Positions 1 to 5,989 of a stretch of DNA of 9,492 nt are shown here, piece by piece (position 1 is the first letter of the stretch; every line of letters begins with the position of its first letter). The translations under genes were made by a program, and so were the position numbers. The notes beneath the pieces were generated by a model. The model was given only the letters and a program-made list of their open reading frames with translations. It searched no databases and was not told where the DNA came from. Source of the DNA: an uncultured Collinsella sp. Lineage in GTDB: Bacteria > Actinomycetota > Coriobacteriia > Coriobacteriales > Coriobacteriaceae. The stretch is from contig URZN01000029.1 of assembly GCA_900552345.1 (NCBI GenBank), positions 1 to 9,492 of the forward strand, given 5' to 3'.

Positions 1-41
1 GGCTCCGGTCTCGTGGGCTCGGAGATGTGTATAAGAGACAG
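1..41 (+). other. Illumina Nextera adapter contamination (read-2 transposase adapter)
   Basis: Bases 8-41 match all 34 bases of the Nextera read-2 transposase adapter. Its last 19 bases (23-41, AGATGTGTATAAGAGACAG) are the Tn5 mosaic end. Bases 1-7 (GGCTCCG) lie where the end of an i7 index belongs, and from memory they fit the last seven bases of index N720. This is library DNA, not genome. It was left untrimmed at a contig end. Genomic sequence begins at 42, where the minus-strand serS reading frame is interrupted. Translated on the plus strand the adapter gives the peptide MGSEMCIRDS, a recurring artefact in predicted proteins. Confidence 0.98.
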
Positions 42-894
42 TCTCGACCTTGTCGAACTCGTGCTGGCGGATGATGCCGCGGGTGTCGCGACCAGCGGAG
101 CCGGCCTCCTCGCGGAAGCAGGGGGTGAAAGCGGTGTAGCGGCGCGGCAGGGTATCAGCATCGAGAACCTCGCCGGCGTGCAGGTTGGTAAGCACGACCT
201 CGGCGGTGGGGATCAGGAAGTTGTCGCCCGAGACGTGATAGGCGTCGTCCTCGAACTTGGGCAGCTGACCCGTGCCAAACATGGTTTGACGCTTGACGAC
301 GATGGGCGGCCACCACTCCTTAAAGCCACGGCTGGTGTGCGTGTCAAGGAAGAAGTTGATGAGGGCGCGCTCAAGACGGGCGCCGGCGCCACCGAGAACG
401 GTAAAGCGGCTGCCGGAGAGCTTGTTGCCGCGCTCGAAATCGAGGATGTCGAGGTCGGTGCCCAGGTCCCAGTGCGGCTTAAAGTCGAAGTCGAACTCGC
501 GCGGGGTGCCCCAACGACGGCGCTCGATGTTCTCGTCCTCGTCCTTGCCGTACGGCGTGGCCTCGCAAGGGATGTTGGGAAGGTGAGCCATAAAGTCGTA
601 CTGCTCCTGCTCGAGAGCGGTGCGGCGCTCGGCCAGACCGTCAATCTTCTCGTTGACGGCGCGCACGGCCTCCTTGGCGGCCTCGGCCTCGTCCTTCTTG
701 CCCTCCTTCATCAGGGCGCCGATCTTCTTGGACTCGGCATTACGCGTGGCCTGGAGCTCCTCGACCTCGGTGATGACGGCACGGCGCTCGTCGTCGAGCT
801 CAAAGAACTTCTCGCGATCCCAAGACGTCTGGCGGTTGGCCATGGCGGTATCGATGGCATCGGGGTTCTCGCGAACAAACTTGATATCAAGCAT
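42..894 (-). CDS. serS: Seryl-tRNA synthetase, 3' end cut off by the adapter junction
   Basis: Class II aminoacyl-tRNA synthetase that charges tRNA-Ser (and tRNA-Sec where present) with serine in the cytoplasm. The reading frame starts at ATG 892-894 (MLDIKFVRENPDAIDTA, the usual SerRS opening) behind GGAGG at 900-904, five bases away. The N-terminal part, about residues 28-100, is the charged alpha-helical arm that grips the long variable arm of tRNA-Ser. The catalytic domain follows, with motif 2 seen as FTPCFREEAGSAGRDTRG then QHEFDKVE at the very end. About 284 codons are present, against about 420-430 in the family. Motif 3 and the rest of the active site are lost beyond the adapter. The loss is a sequencing or assembly boundary, not a pseudogene. 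The gene is divergent from the 57-aa gene at 1006. Confidence 0.96.
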
Positions 895-923
895 TAGATC
901 CTCCGGCGATATACATTCCATTT

Positions 924-961
924 AGGTTGCAACCTTGTACATGTATGGGCAAGTATATACT
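924..961. promoter_or_regulatory. Divergent intergenic control region with 12-bp palindrome (candidate operator/promoter)
   Basis: The 111 bp between serS (minus) and the 57-aa gene (plus) must hold the starts for both. It contains a perfect palindrome, AGGTTGCAACCT (924-935), directly followed by a TTGTAC box (935-940) and a TATACT box (956-961) on the plus strand. Their spacing is 15 bp, which is shorter than usual. The palindrome would be close to the start of transcription in either direction, so it could be an operator. This is inference from layout. No regulator is identified, and the stretch is too short for a T-box or other large riboswitch. Confidence 0.3.
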
Positions 962-1005
962 TATGAGCGTTTACGACCCAACCCAACTACGCAAGAAGGC
1001 ACCCA

Positions 1006-1179
1006 ATGGACGCAGTTTTTTCCTTTTTGTTTGGCACCCGCACCGGTTTTGCCATCCTTTTCGCCGGCGGCATCCTACTGTTTGCGATTCTTGCCTTTGT
1101 AATGGAGAAGCGCACCCATAAGATGTATGTCGACCGTGGCCCCAAGTCCGAGGACGAAGAAGACGGCTTCTGGGACTAG
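1006..1179 (+). CDS. Small single-span membrane protein, 57 aa, unknown function
   Basis: This is the only convincing plus-strand gene. ATG at 1006 follows an AGAAGG ribosome site (994-999) by six bases, and the frame closes with TAG at 1177-1179. The product opens MDAVFSFLFGTRTG and has one hydrophobic segment (about residues 14-33, GFAILFAGGILLFAILAFVM). A basic stretch follows (EKRTHKMYVDR), then a strongly acidic tail (SEDEEDGFWD). The charge pattern suggests the N-terminus outside and the tail in the cytoplasm. I do not recognise a family, and no function can be assigned. Support for it being real comes from its ribosome site, hydrophobic/charged segmentation, own terminator 52 bp downstream, and position divergent from serS. 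The overlapping frames in this stretch lack such features. Confidence 0.75.
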   Translation: MDAVFSFLFGTRTGFAILFAGGILLFAILAFVMEKRTHKMYVDRGPKSEDEEDGFWD

Positions 1180-1190
1180 CCTGCCAAAAA

Positions 1191-1324
1191 GAGACAGGCT
1201 TATTTTGGTCGGTTTTATCTGGGCAAACGCAAGCGCCCCGCAACTGGAATTGAGCCAGTTGCGGGGCGCTTTTCGTACATGCAACAAAACCGCAGGGAAA
1301 AACCTGCCAAAATAAACCTGTCCC
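1191..1324. repeat. Inverted copies of a 26-bp repeat flanking a terminator
   Basis: The left arm (1191-1216) and the reverse complement of the right arm (1299-1324) agree at 22 of 26 positions, with the shared core TTATTTTGG. The left arm is preceded by CCTGCCAAAA (1180-1189). The same ten bases occur in the right arm (1303-1312), so there is also a short direct repeat. The arms enclose the strong terminator stem at 1232-1270, so the whole spacer between the converging small gene and proC could fold as a nested hairpin. The copies may be remnants of a dispersed intergenic repeat. This is inference, since only one pair is visible here. Confidence 0.6.
1231..1274 (+). terminator. Rho-independent terminator of the 57-aa gene
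   Basis: A 16-bp perfect GC-rich stem (1232-1247 paired with 1255-1270; core GCGCCCCGCAACTGG) encloses a seven-base loop (AATTGAG). It is followed by a short T run on the plus strand (1270-1273). The T run is short, but the stem is very stable. On the minus strand the trailing sequence is TTGCGTTT, so some function for proC in the opposite direction is possible. A weaker minus-strand hairpin nearer to proC is GCAGG/CCTGC (1303-1307 with 1292-1296) followed by GGTTTTG. Confidence 0.8.
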
Positions 1325-1337
1325 TAAATGGCGGGTT

Positions 1338-2108
1338 TTACTGGAGGGTGGCGTCGATGGCCTTGACCAGAGCGCTGCGCATGCCGGCGTCCTCGAGCGC
1401 GACGACGCCCTTGATGGTGGCGCCACCGGGTGAGCATACGGCATCCTTCATCGCCGCAGGATGCTGGCCAGTCGCAAGCTGTAGCTTTGCCGTGCCCAGC
1501 ACCATCTGGCTCACAATGCGATAGGCATCGGCGCGCGGGATACCGTGCTTGACGGCCGCGTCGCCCAAGGCTTCAATCGCCATGGCGACAAATGCCGGTG
1601 CGCAACCGCCCACGGTACCGCCCACAAACAGCAGACTCGTGTCGAGCTCGACGACGGTGCCAAGCTTACCGAGCAGGTCGAGCACCACGGCACGCTGCTC
1701 GCCGTTGAGCGTAGAGGACTTCTCGCAGGCGATGACGCCCTCGCCCACCGAAACCGGCGTGTTGGGCACCGTCGAGATATGCGCGACACCCGGCAGGACC
1801 TTTTCCCACTTGGTACTGTCCCAAGTCCAGGCGACCGAAAGGACAACCTTGTCGGCTAGGACGTCCTTGAGCGGAGCGAAGACCTTCTCGATCATGTACG
1901 GCTTAACCGCGGCAACCACGATTTCGGATGCGGCGACAACCTCCGCCGCATCACGACAGGCAACCATCCCACGCGTCTCACAACGCTCAACCAAGGCGTC
2001 GTAGTGGCCCGCGCAGGCGCACATATCGCTCGCAGCCACACCGGCGGCGATCCAGCCATCGGCCATAGCACTCGCCATATTGCCAAAACCGACAAATCCA
2101 ATCTTCAT
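1338..2108 (-). CDS. proC: Pyrroline-5-carboxylate reductase
   Basis: Catalyses the last step of proline synthesis, NAD(P)H-dependent reduction of 1-pyrroline-5-carboxylate to L-proline, in the cytoplasm. The 256 residues are slightly shorter than the usual 265-275. An N-terminal Rossmann fold starts at once with MKIGFVGFGNMASA (dinucleotide loop about 5-12). VPNTP (114-118) and the C-terminal signature SPGGATIKG (226-234) are also clear. Two places differ from the common pattern: SVAWTW (91-96) stands where most members have a SIAAG-like strand, and GGCAPAFV (167-174) replaces GSGPAYV. It is thus a divergent ProC, but the fold and signature are intact. The start ATG at 2106-2108 has an AGAGGA site nine bases upstream. 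An earlier ATG (2113-2115) is out of frame. It lies 73 bp downstream of rlmH in the same direction. Confidence 0.92.
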   Translation of the reverse strand: MKIGFVGFGNMASAMADGWIAAGVAASDMCACAGHYDALVERCETRGMVACRDAAEVVAASEIVVAAVKPYMIEKVFAPLKDVLADKVVLSVAWTWDSTKWEKVLPGVAHISTVPNTPVSVGEGVIACEKSSTLNGEQRAVVLDLLGKLGTVVELDTSLLFVGGTVGGCAPAFVAMAIEALGDAAVKHGIPRADAYRIVSQMVLGTAKLQLATGQHPAAMKDAVCSPGGATIKGVVALEDAGMRSALVKAIDATLQ

Positions 2109-2181
2109 ATCTCATAGTCCTCTCAGACACGCTCTTCAAAACGAAGGCTATTGTCCCACGGCATTGTTTCGTATTGCCGAC

Positions 2182-2652
2182 CTATTTGTGATACGGCTCG
2201 CCACGGCTAATCTTGCAGGCGCGGTAGATCTGCTCCAGCAGCACCACACGCGCCAAGTTATGCGGCAAGGTAATGCGTCCAAAGCTGAGCATCTCGTCGG
2301 CCCGCGCGCGCACGTCATCGCTCACGCCGTCCGATCCGCCAATCACAAAAGCGATGTCGCTGTTGCCTCGCAGCATGAGGTCATCGAGACGGGTCGAGAG
2401 CTCCTCGCTCGAACGCTCCTTGCCCTCGATAGCCAGCAGAATCACATGTGCCCGCGGTGGCAGGGCAGCAAGAATCGCCGCGCCTTCTTTGTCGCGCGCG
2501 GCATCCACGCCGCCCGCTTTGGCCGGATCGATATCGGCAACCTCGCGCATATCTACCTTGGCATAGGCGCCTAGGCGTTTGGTGTATTCGGCGCACGCGT
2601 CCTTCCAAAAGCGCTCTTTAAGCTTGCCAACGCAAACAACGGTATATTTCAC
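2182..2652 (-). CDS. rlmH: 23S rRNA (pseudouridine1915-N3)-methyltransferase RlmH
   Basis: SPOUT-class (knotted fold) methyltransferase that uses S-adenosylmethionine to methylate N3 of pseudouridine 1915 in helix 69 of 23S rRNA, acting on assembled 70S ribosomes. The 156-residue length is standard. The start is GTG (2650-2652), giving the family-typical MKYTVVCVGKLKE. It lies nine bases after an AAGGGG site that is part of the end of the SPFH gene. The SAM knot is seen in AFVIGGSDGV (101-110) and LPHNLARVVLLEQIYRA (129-145), and the protein ends with the conserved YHK (154-156) that contacts the substrate. Only six bases separate it from the stop of the SPFH gene upstream, so the two are expected to be co-transcribed and translationally linked. 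Confidence 0.96.
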   Translation of the reverse strand: MKYTVVCVGKLKERFWKDACAEYTKRLGAYAKVDMREVADIDPAKAGGVDAARDKEGAAILAALPPRAHVILLAIEGKERSSEELSTRLDDLMLRGNSDIAFVIGGSDGVSDDVRARADEMLSFGRITLPHNLARVVLLEQIYRACKISRGEPYHK

Positions 2653-2658
2653 GCGCGT

Positions 2659-3597
2659 TTACCCCTTCGACTCGTTCTGAACTTTGCCGGCGGTCAACAT
2701 CTGCTCGAACATCGAGGCCGACTGTGAGAAATCGCTCGGCAGCACGACCGTCGAGGTTTTGCCCGTGCGAGCGAACTCCGTCATCATCTCGGACCACTGC
2801 GTAAACATGAACAGCTGGTTGGCCTCATCGTTGCCGACGCCCGTCTCCTGGATAATCTCGAGCGAGTCCTTGATGCCCAGAGCGATGGCTTTGCGCTGGT
2901 TGGCGATGCCCTCGCCCGCCTTTTCCATTGCCTCAGCCTCGGCGGTCGCCTCGGTAACGCGCTTGATGCGATCGGCCTCGGCGAGCTCCTGCGCAGCGGC
3001 CCGCTTTCGCTGGGCGGCGTTGATGTCGTTCATGGAGTTCTCGACCTCGGTCGGCAGCGCGATCTTGGTGATAAGTGTCGACACGAGGGTGAAGCCGTAG
3101 GCGGCCATCTGCTCGGACACGGTGGCGTTGACGTCCTTGGCGATATCGTCTTTTTTGGCAAAGACCTCATCGAGCGTGTAGACGGGGATGGAAGAGCGCA
3201 GGGCATCGGTGATGAAGTCACGCATTTGGTCGACGGGCTCCTGCAGCATGTAGTAGCTCTTGTAGATGCCCGAATCTGCCGGGCCGGCGCCCATGTCATA
3301 GCTCACGTGGTACTGAGCAGAGACCTCAAGGCCGATAGTCACGTTGTCTTGGGTCTTAACGTCGATGCCAAAACCGTTTTTCATGGTGCGCAGACTCACC
3401 GTGGCGGCTTTGCGGTCGATCACGGGCACCTTCATGTGGAAGCCCGCGTTGACGATGCGGTTGAACTTGCCCAGACGCTCGATGATCCCAGCATGCTGCT
3501 GTTCAACGACATAGCAGGCGTTGGGGAGCAGTAGCAACAAAATGATGATGGGGAGTAGAAGGCTCGTAAGGGTAGCGATGATACCGGACAACAGCAT
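2659..3597 (-). CDS. SPFH/band-7 (stomatin-like) membrane protein
   Basis: Predicted 312-residue inner-membrane scaffold protein of the SPFH (stomatin/prohibitin/flotillin/HflK-C) superfamily. One long hydrophobic helix (about residues 4-26, rich in Leu and Ile) anchors it. The band-7 domain follows from about 28 to 200, opening VVEQQHAGIIERLGKFNRIVNAGFHMKVPVID, which is typical for the stomatin/HIR-like branch. An Ala/Glu-rich helical segment (about 190-230, AAQRKRAAAQELAEADRIKR) fits the coiled coil that builds oligomeric rings. The C-terminal tail is polar. No NfeD partner gene is adjacent. The start ATG 3595-3597 follows AGAGGAG. A weak -10-like TATCCT lies at 3630-3635 (minus strand). 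Such proteins organise membrane microdomains or regulate proteases; the partner here cannot be told. It is the first gene of a unit with rlmH. Confidence 0.92.
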   Translation of the reverse strand: MLLSGIIATLTSLLLPIIILLLLLPNACYVVEQQHAGIIERLGKFNRIVNAGFHMKVPVIDRKAATVSLRTMKNGFGIDVKTQDNVTIGLEVSAQYHVSYDMGAGPADSGIYKSYYMLQEPVDQMRDFITDALRSSIPVYTLDEVFAKKDDIAKDVNATVSEQMAAYGFTLVSTLITKIALPTEVENSMNDINAAQRKRAAAQELAEADRIKRVTEATAEAEAMEKAGEGIANQRKAIALGIKDSLEIIQETGVGNDEANQLFMFTQWSEMMTEFARTGKTSTVVLPSDFSQSASMFEQMLTAGKVQNESKG

Positions 3598-3671
3598 GGT
3601 TTCTCCTCTGATAGGTACGCGTTGGGACTAGGATACCCGCACGAAGCAGCTGTGTGACACCAACAAGAGGA
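3598..3671. other. Leader/promoter stretch of the SPFH gene
   Basis: Short non-coding stretch between the SPFH start and the MITE-like element. It must hold the SPFH promoter unless transcription enters from the tRNA-Leu side, which is closed by a terminator. The best candidate is TATCCT (3630-3635, minus strand) with TGTCAC 18 bp upstream (3654-3659). The match is weak. No other signal is seen. Confidence 0.3.
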
Positions 3672-3895
3672 CCCGTGGTCAAAAAAGGCCAAATATGAGT
3701 ACTGTTACCAGTTTAGTAACAGCGTATTTGGGTCAAAATCGCCTTTTTGAACCCGAGGTCTATCGAATTTACTTTGTTTTGTCTCAAGATTGGGTCAAAT
3801 TAGCGTACATCTGTTGCGCAAAATGAGCAAAATGGCTTCGTGAAATGTCTCTATTTTCGTGCCAGTACTCATATTTGCCACTTTTTGACCACGGG
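3672..3895. mobile_element. MITE-like element, 224 bp, with 33-bp terminal inverted repeats
   Basis: The left end (3672-3704) and the reverse complement of the right end (3863-3895) are identical at 30 of 33 bases. Both begin CCCGTGGTCAAAAA and end AAATATGAGTACTG, with three changes in the middle. The interior is clearly more AT-rich than the surrounding genes and encodes no credible protein. It holds a small hairpin, CTGTTAC/GTAACAG (3702-3708 with 3716-3722), and GGTCAAA recurs (3677, 3731, 3793, again at 3920 outside, and inverted in the right end). No target-site duplication is visible next to the ends. A non-autonomous transposon remnant is the simplest reading. A dispersed structural RNA or regulatory repeat is the alternative. 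Confidence 0.65.
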
Positions 3896-3948
3896 GGCAT
3901 CTACCGCGCGAAATCGATAGGTCAAATCTGCCAAAAACGGCCCGTAAC

Positions 3949-3977
3949 AAAAAAGCTCCCATTGCTGGGAGCTCTTT
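3949..3977 (-). terminator. Rho-independent terminator after tRNA-Leu
   Basis: Read on the minus strand, AGCTCCCA (3973-3966), loop GCAA, TGGGAGCT (3961-3954) forms an 8-bp stem directly followed by a run of six T (3954-3949). It begins 12 bases after the CCA end of the tRNA gene, so it closes the tRNA-Leu transcript and also any read-through from rsmA-tatD. Confidence 0.92.
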
Positions 3978-3984
3978 CATTCAA

Positions 3985-4071
3985 TGGTGCGGGCGAAAGG
4001 ACTTGAACCTTCATGGGGTTGCCCCCATACGGACCTGAACCGTACGCGTCTGCCAATTCCGCCACGCCCGC
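3985..4071 (-). tRNA. tRNA-Leu (anticodon CAG)
   Basis: An 87-base class II tRNA with encoded CCA (3985-3987). Read on the minus strand, the acceptor GCGGGCG (4071-4065) pairs with CGCCCGC near the 3' end, and the discriminator is A. The anticodon stem TACGG/CCGTA holds the loop TTCAGGT, so the anticodon is CAG, which reads CUG leucine codons, common in GC-rich genomes. A long variable arm with GGGG/CCCC around GCAA is typical for leucine. The T arm carries TTCAAGT. The D arm contains the expected GG of the D loop region. All arms pair well, so the gene looks functional. Confidence 0.97.
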
Positions 4072-4082
4072 GTGCAGGAATT

Positions 4083-4111
4083 AGAATAACGGAGCGCCAT
4101 CGCGAACGCAA
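4083..4111 (-). promoter_or_regulatory. Promoter of tRNA-Leu
   Basis: Read on the minus strand, TTGCGT (4111-4106) and TATTCT (4088-4083) are separated by exactly 17 bp. They would place the transcription start near 4076, about five bases before the mature tRNA 5' end. The -35 box matches consensus only in its TTG. The spacing and position are what make it convincing. The tRNA therefore likely has its own supply in addition to read-through from tatD, whose stop is only 43 bp upstream. Confidence 0.55.
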
Positions 4112-4114
4112 GAA

Positions 4115-5032
4115 CTATTTTTGAAAAAGTTTGCAGGCATTTTCCCAAGCTGCTCGCGCGATTGCCTCAGCATCCTCGCCGGTACGATCGACGCGGTCGT
4201 TGACCAGCGCGTTTGCTGTGATGGAAATCATCGCAGGCTCGCACTCAAGACCGCGAATGGGCTCCGGCGCCATATAGGGACAATCCGTCTCGAACAAAAT
4301 GCGATCGAGCGGGGTCGCCGCAAATGCCTCGCGCACGTCTTCGTTGCGCTTAAAGGTGGCCGCGCCGCCATAGGCGATATAGCAGCCCAAACCCACAAAG
4401 CGCTCCATCGTGGCTCGATCCTCGCCAAAGCAGTGCAGCACGCAACCGGCCTGAGGCACACCCACCTCGCGCAACACGTTGTACGCATCCATATGCGAGG
4501 TGCGCTCCCCATCCGAGTCCTCATGCCGCAGGTGCAGCTCCACCGGCACATTGCGGCGCACGGCAACTTCGAGCTGACGTGCCATGCAATCAATCTGCAC
4601 GCTATGGGGCGCCGGCGCGATGTCGTCATCGTAATCCATGTGGTAGTCCAGGCCGATCTCGCCGATACCGGCGCACAAAGGGTCATCGAGCGCGGCAACG
4701 ACCTGTGCGTGAATGTCGTCGGTATAATCCGGCGCGCCATAGGGGTGAACGCCAGCGAGATACTTGATCTGCGGAATATCCCGCATCGGCAGAATTTCGC
4801 GCACGAGCCAGTCGCTATAGTCCGTCACGCTGCGCTTGTCGGCGATGGGGTCGAGCATCGTCACCAGCAGGTCGACGCCCGCGGCTTTGGCGCGCACGAG
4901 CGTCTCGGGCACCTCCTTGCCCCAGAACGAAAGCAGATGCGCATGCGTGTCGGCAAGCGGTGCCAAGGGCACGGGACAAGCAGCCGTCTTCTTTTTCTTG
5001 GTAAACGTCACGCGTTCGGCATTAGGCATCAT
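4115..5032 (-). CDS. tatD: TatD-family metal-dependent hydrolase/DNase
   Basis: Amidohydrolase-superfamily TIM barrel with two divalent metals. Family members act as 3'-5' exonucleases on DNA or RNA, and some are D-aminoacyl-tRNA deacylases. The 305 residues include a basic N-terminal extension (TKKKKTAA, 11-18) longer than the usual 250-265-residue core. Metal ligands are all visible: DTHAH (H30, H32), GEIGLDYH (E125), ELHLRHE (H167), LHCF (H200) and FETDCPYMAP (D250). RGLECEP (260-266) follows as in the family. The start ATG (5030-5032) lies inside the end of rsmA with an 11-base overlap, so translation is probably coupled. A second ATG immediately follows and could serve instead. The product's true cellular substrate is not fixed by sequence. 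The pairing with rsmA and nearby metG is a widespread bacterial arrangement. Confidence 0.93.
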   Translation of the reverse strand: MMPNAERVTFTKKKKTAACPVPLAPLADTHAHLLSFWGKEVPETLVRAKAAGVDLLVTMLDPIADKRSVTDYSDWLVREILPMRDIPQIKYLAGVHPYGAPDYTDDIHAQVVAALDDPLCAGIGEIGLDYHMDYDDDIAPAPHSVQIDCMARQLEVAVRRNVPVELHLRHEDSDGERTSHMDAYNVLREVGVPQAGCVLHCFGEDRATMERFVGLGCYIAYGGAATFKRNEDVREAFAATPLDRILFETDCPYMAPEPIRGLECEPAMISITANALVNDRVDRTGEDAEAIARAAWENACKLFQK

Positions 5033-5882
5033 GGATTAGCTCCTGGGCCAGGCGGACAAAGTCAGCAACATCGAGCGTCTCGGCGCGCGTGGTGGGTGCG
5101 ATACCGCAAGCCTCAAAGGCGGCATCGAGCACGTCCTTGGCAAAGCCGTTGGCGCTCATGGAATTACGGATGGTCTTGCGACGCTGAGCAAATGCGGCGT
5201 CAATCACGCGGGCCACGAACTCGCGATCGAGTCCTTCGGGCACCACGCCGTCAGCACGGTCGATACGCACGACGGCCGAGTCCACGTGCGGCGCCGGCAT
5301 AAAGCAACGCGGCGGCACCTCAAAGCGACCCGTAACCTGCGCATACAGGCCCAGCTTTGCCGTATAGCCGCCATAGGTCTTGTTGCCCGGCGTTGCGGCA
5401 ATGCGATCGGCAACCTCCTTTTGAACCATGACGACGGCGCGCTTGAGCGCGGGCATCGTCTGGAAGAACTGAAGGATGATCGTCGCCGCCACGTTATAGG
5501 GCAGATTCGCGACAAACACCGCGGGTTCACCACCGGCGGCCTGCTTAATCTGCTCCAGCGTCACCTTGAGCGCGTCGCCCATGATAAAGCGGAAGTTGGC
5601 ATAGTCGGCGGCGTGGGCATCGAGCACCGGCTCGAGCTCGGGATCGGCCTCGATCGACGTGACGCACGCCGCCTCCTGCAGCAGCGCAAGCGTGAGCGTA
5701 CCAACGCCCGGACCAACCTCGAGCACGCGCTCATCGCCCGCAAGCTCGGAAAGCTCGCAAATGCGCTCAATTACATGGTTGTCGATCAGGAAGTTCTGGC
5801 CCAGGCGATGCTTGGTCGCAAGGCCAAACTCCTCCAGCAGCTCCCTTGTTGCCGTGGGGTTTGCCAAAGGCGAAGTTGTCAT
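5022..5882 (-). CDS. rsmA: 16S rRNA (adenine1518-N6/adenine1519-N6)-dimethyltransferase RsmA (KsgA)
   Basis: Dimethylates two adjacent adenines in the loop of helix 45 of 16S rRNA late in 30S assembly, using S-adenosylmethionine. Its loss gives kasugamycin resistance. The 286 residues match the family. Visible motifs are LGQNFL (27-32), the SAM loop LEVGPGVGTLT (54-64), acidic IEAD (77-80), GDA (102-104), the catalytic NLPYN (126-130), QKEVADR (154-160), and FMPAPHVDSAVV (194-205) leading to the small helical C-terminal domain. The start ATG 5880-5882 has a full AAGGAGG (5888-5894) five bases upstream. It overlaps tatD by 11 bases. Only about 33 bases separate its start from the T tract of the metG terminator, which leaves little room for a promoter of its own. 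Confidence 0.97.
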   Translation of the reverse strand: MTTSPLANPTATRELLEEFGLATKHRLGQNFLIDNHVIERICELSELAGDERVLEVGPGVGTLTLALLQEAACVTSIEADPELEPVLDAHAADYANFRFIMGDALKVTLEQIKQAAGGEPAVFVANLPYNVAATIILQFFQTMPALKRAVVMVQKEVADRIAATPGNKTYGGYTAKLGLYAQVTGRFEVPPRCFMPAPHVDSAVVRIDRADGVVPEGLDREFVARVIDAAFAQRRKTIRNSMSANGFAKDVLDAAFEACGIAPTTRAETLDVADFVRLAQELIHDA

Positions 5883-5914
5883 AGTTGCCTCCTTAGCATG
5901 GTGGCGGCGTCTTG

Positions 5915-5950
5915 AAACAAAAGGGCATGGACCGTTGCGGCCATGCCCTT
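5915..5950 (-). terminator. Terminator hairpin between metG and rsmA
   Basis: Read on the minus strand, AAGGGCATGG (5950-5941) pairs with CCATGCCCTT (5930-5921). The stem continues as CCG/CGG around a three-base loop with one bulged base. TTTTGTTTC follows the hairpin (5922-5914). It starts 40 bases after the metG stop, so metG transcripts should end here. Because rsmA begins at 5882 in the same direction, the hairpin may be leaky or act as an attenuator. Confidence 0.85.
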
Positions 5951-5989
5951 ACATCTAAACAGTAAATTGCCGATATGGCGCGCGGCGTC

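Noticed and set aside
13..897. A 294-codon plus-strand frame starting MGSEMCIRDS
   Set aside because: Its start lies in the sequencing adapter and the rest is antisense to serS.
895..1005. Possible T-box or other riboswitch in front of serS
   Set aside because: The leader between serS and the divergent gene is too short for a T-box, and no anti-terminator hairpin or T-box core is visible.
3660..3907. Target-site duplication around the MITE-like element
   Set aside because: The bases just outside the ends (AGAGGA on the left, GGCATC on the right) do not repeat, so no duplication can be claimed.
3795..3980. A 61-codon minus-strand frame in the tRNA-SPFH spacer
   Set aside because: It begins inside the tRNA terminator hairpin, crosses the right inverted repeat, lacks a ribosome site, and has no protein-like composition.
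4121..5302. A 393-codon plus-strand frame opposite tatD and rsmA
   Set aside because: Antisense shadow of two conserved genes. The Arg/His-rich product has no recognisable fold.
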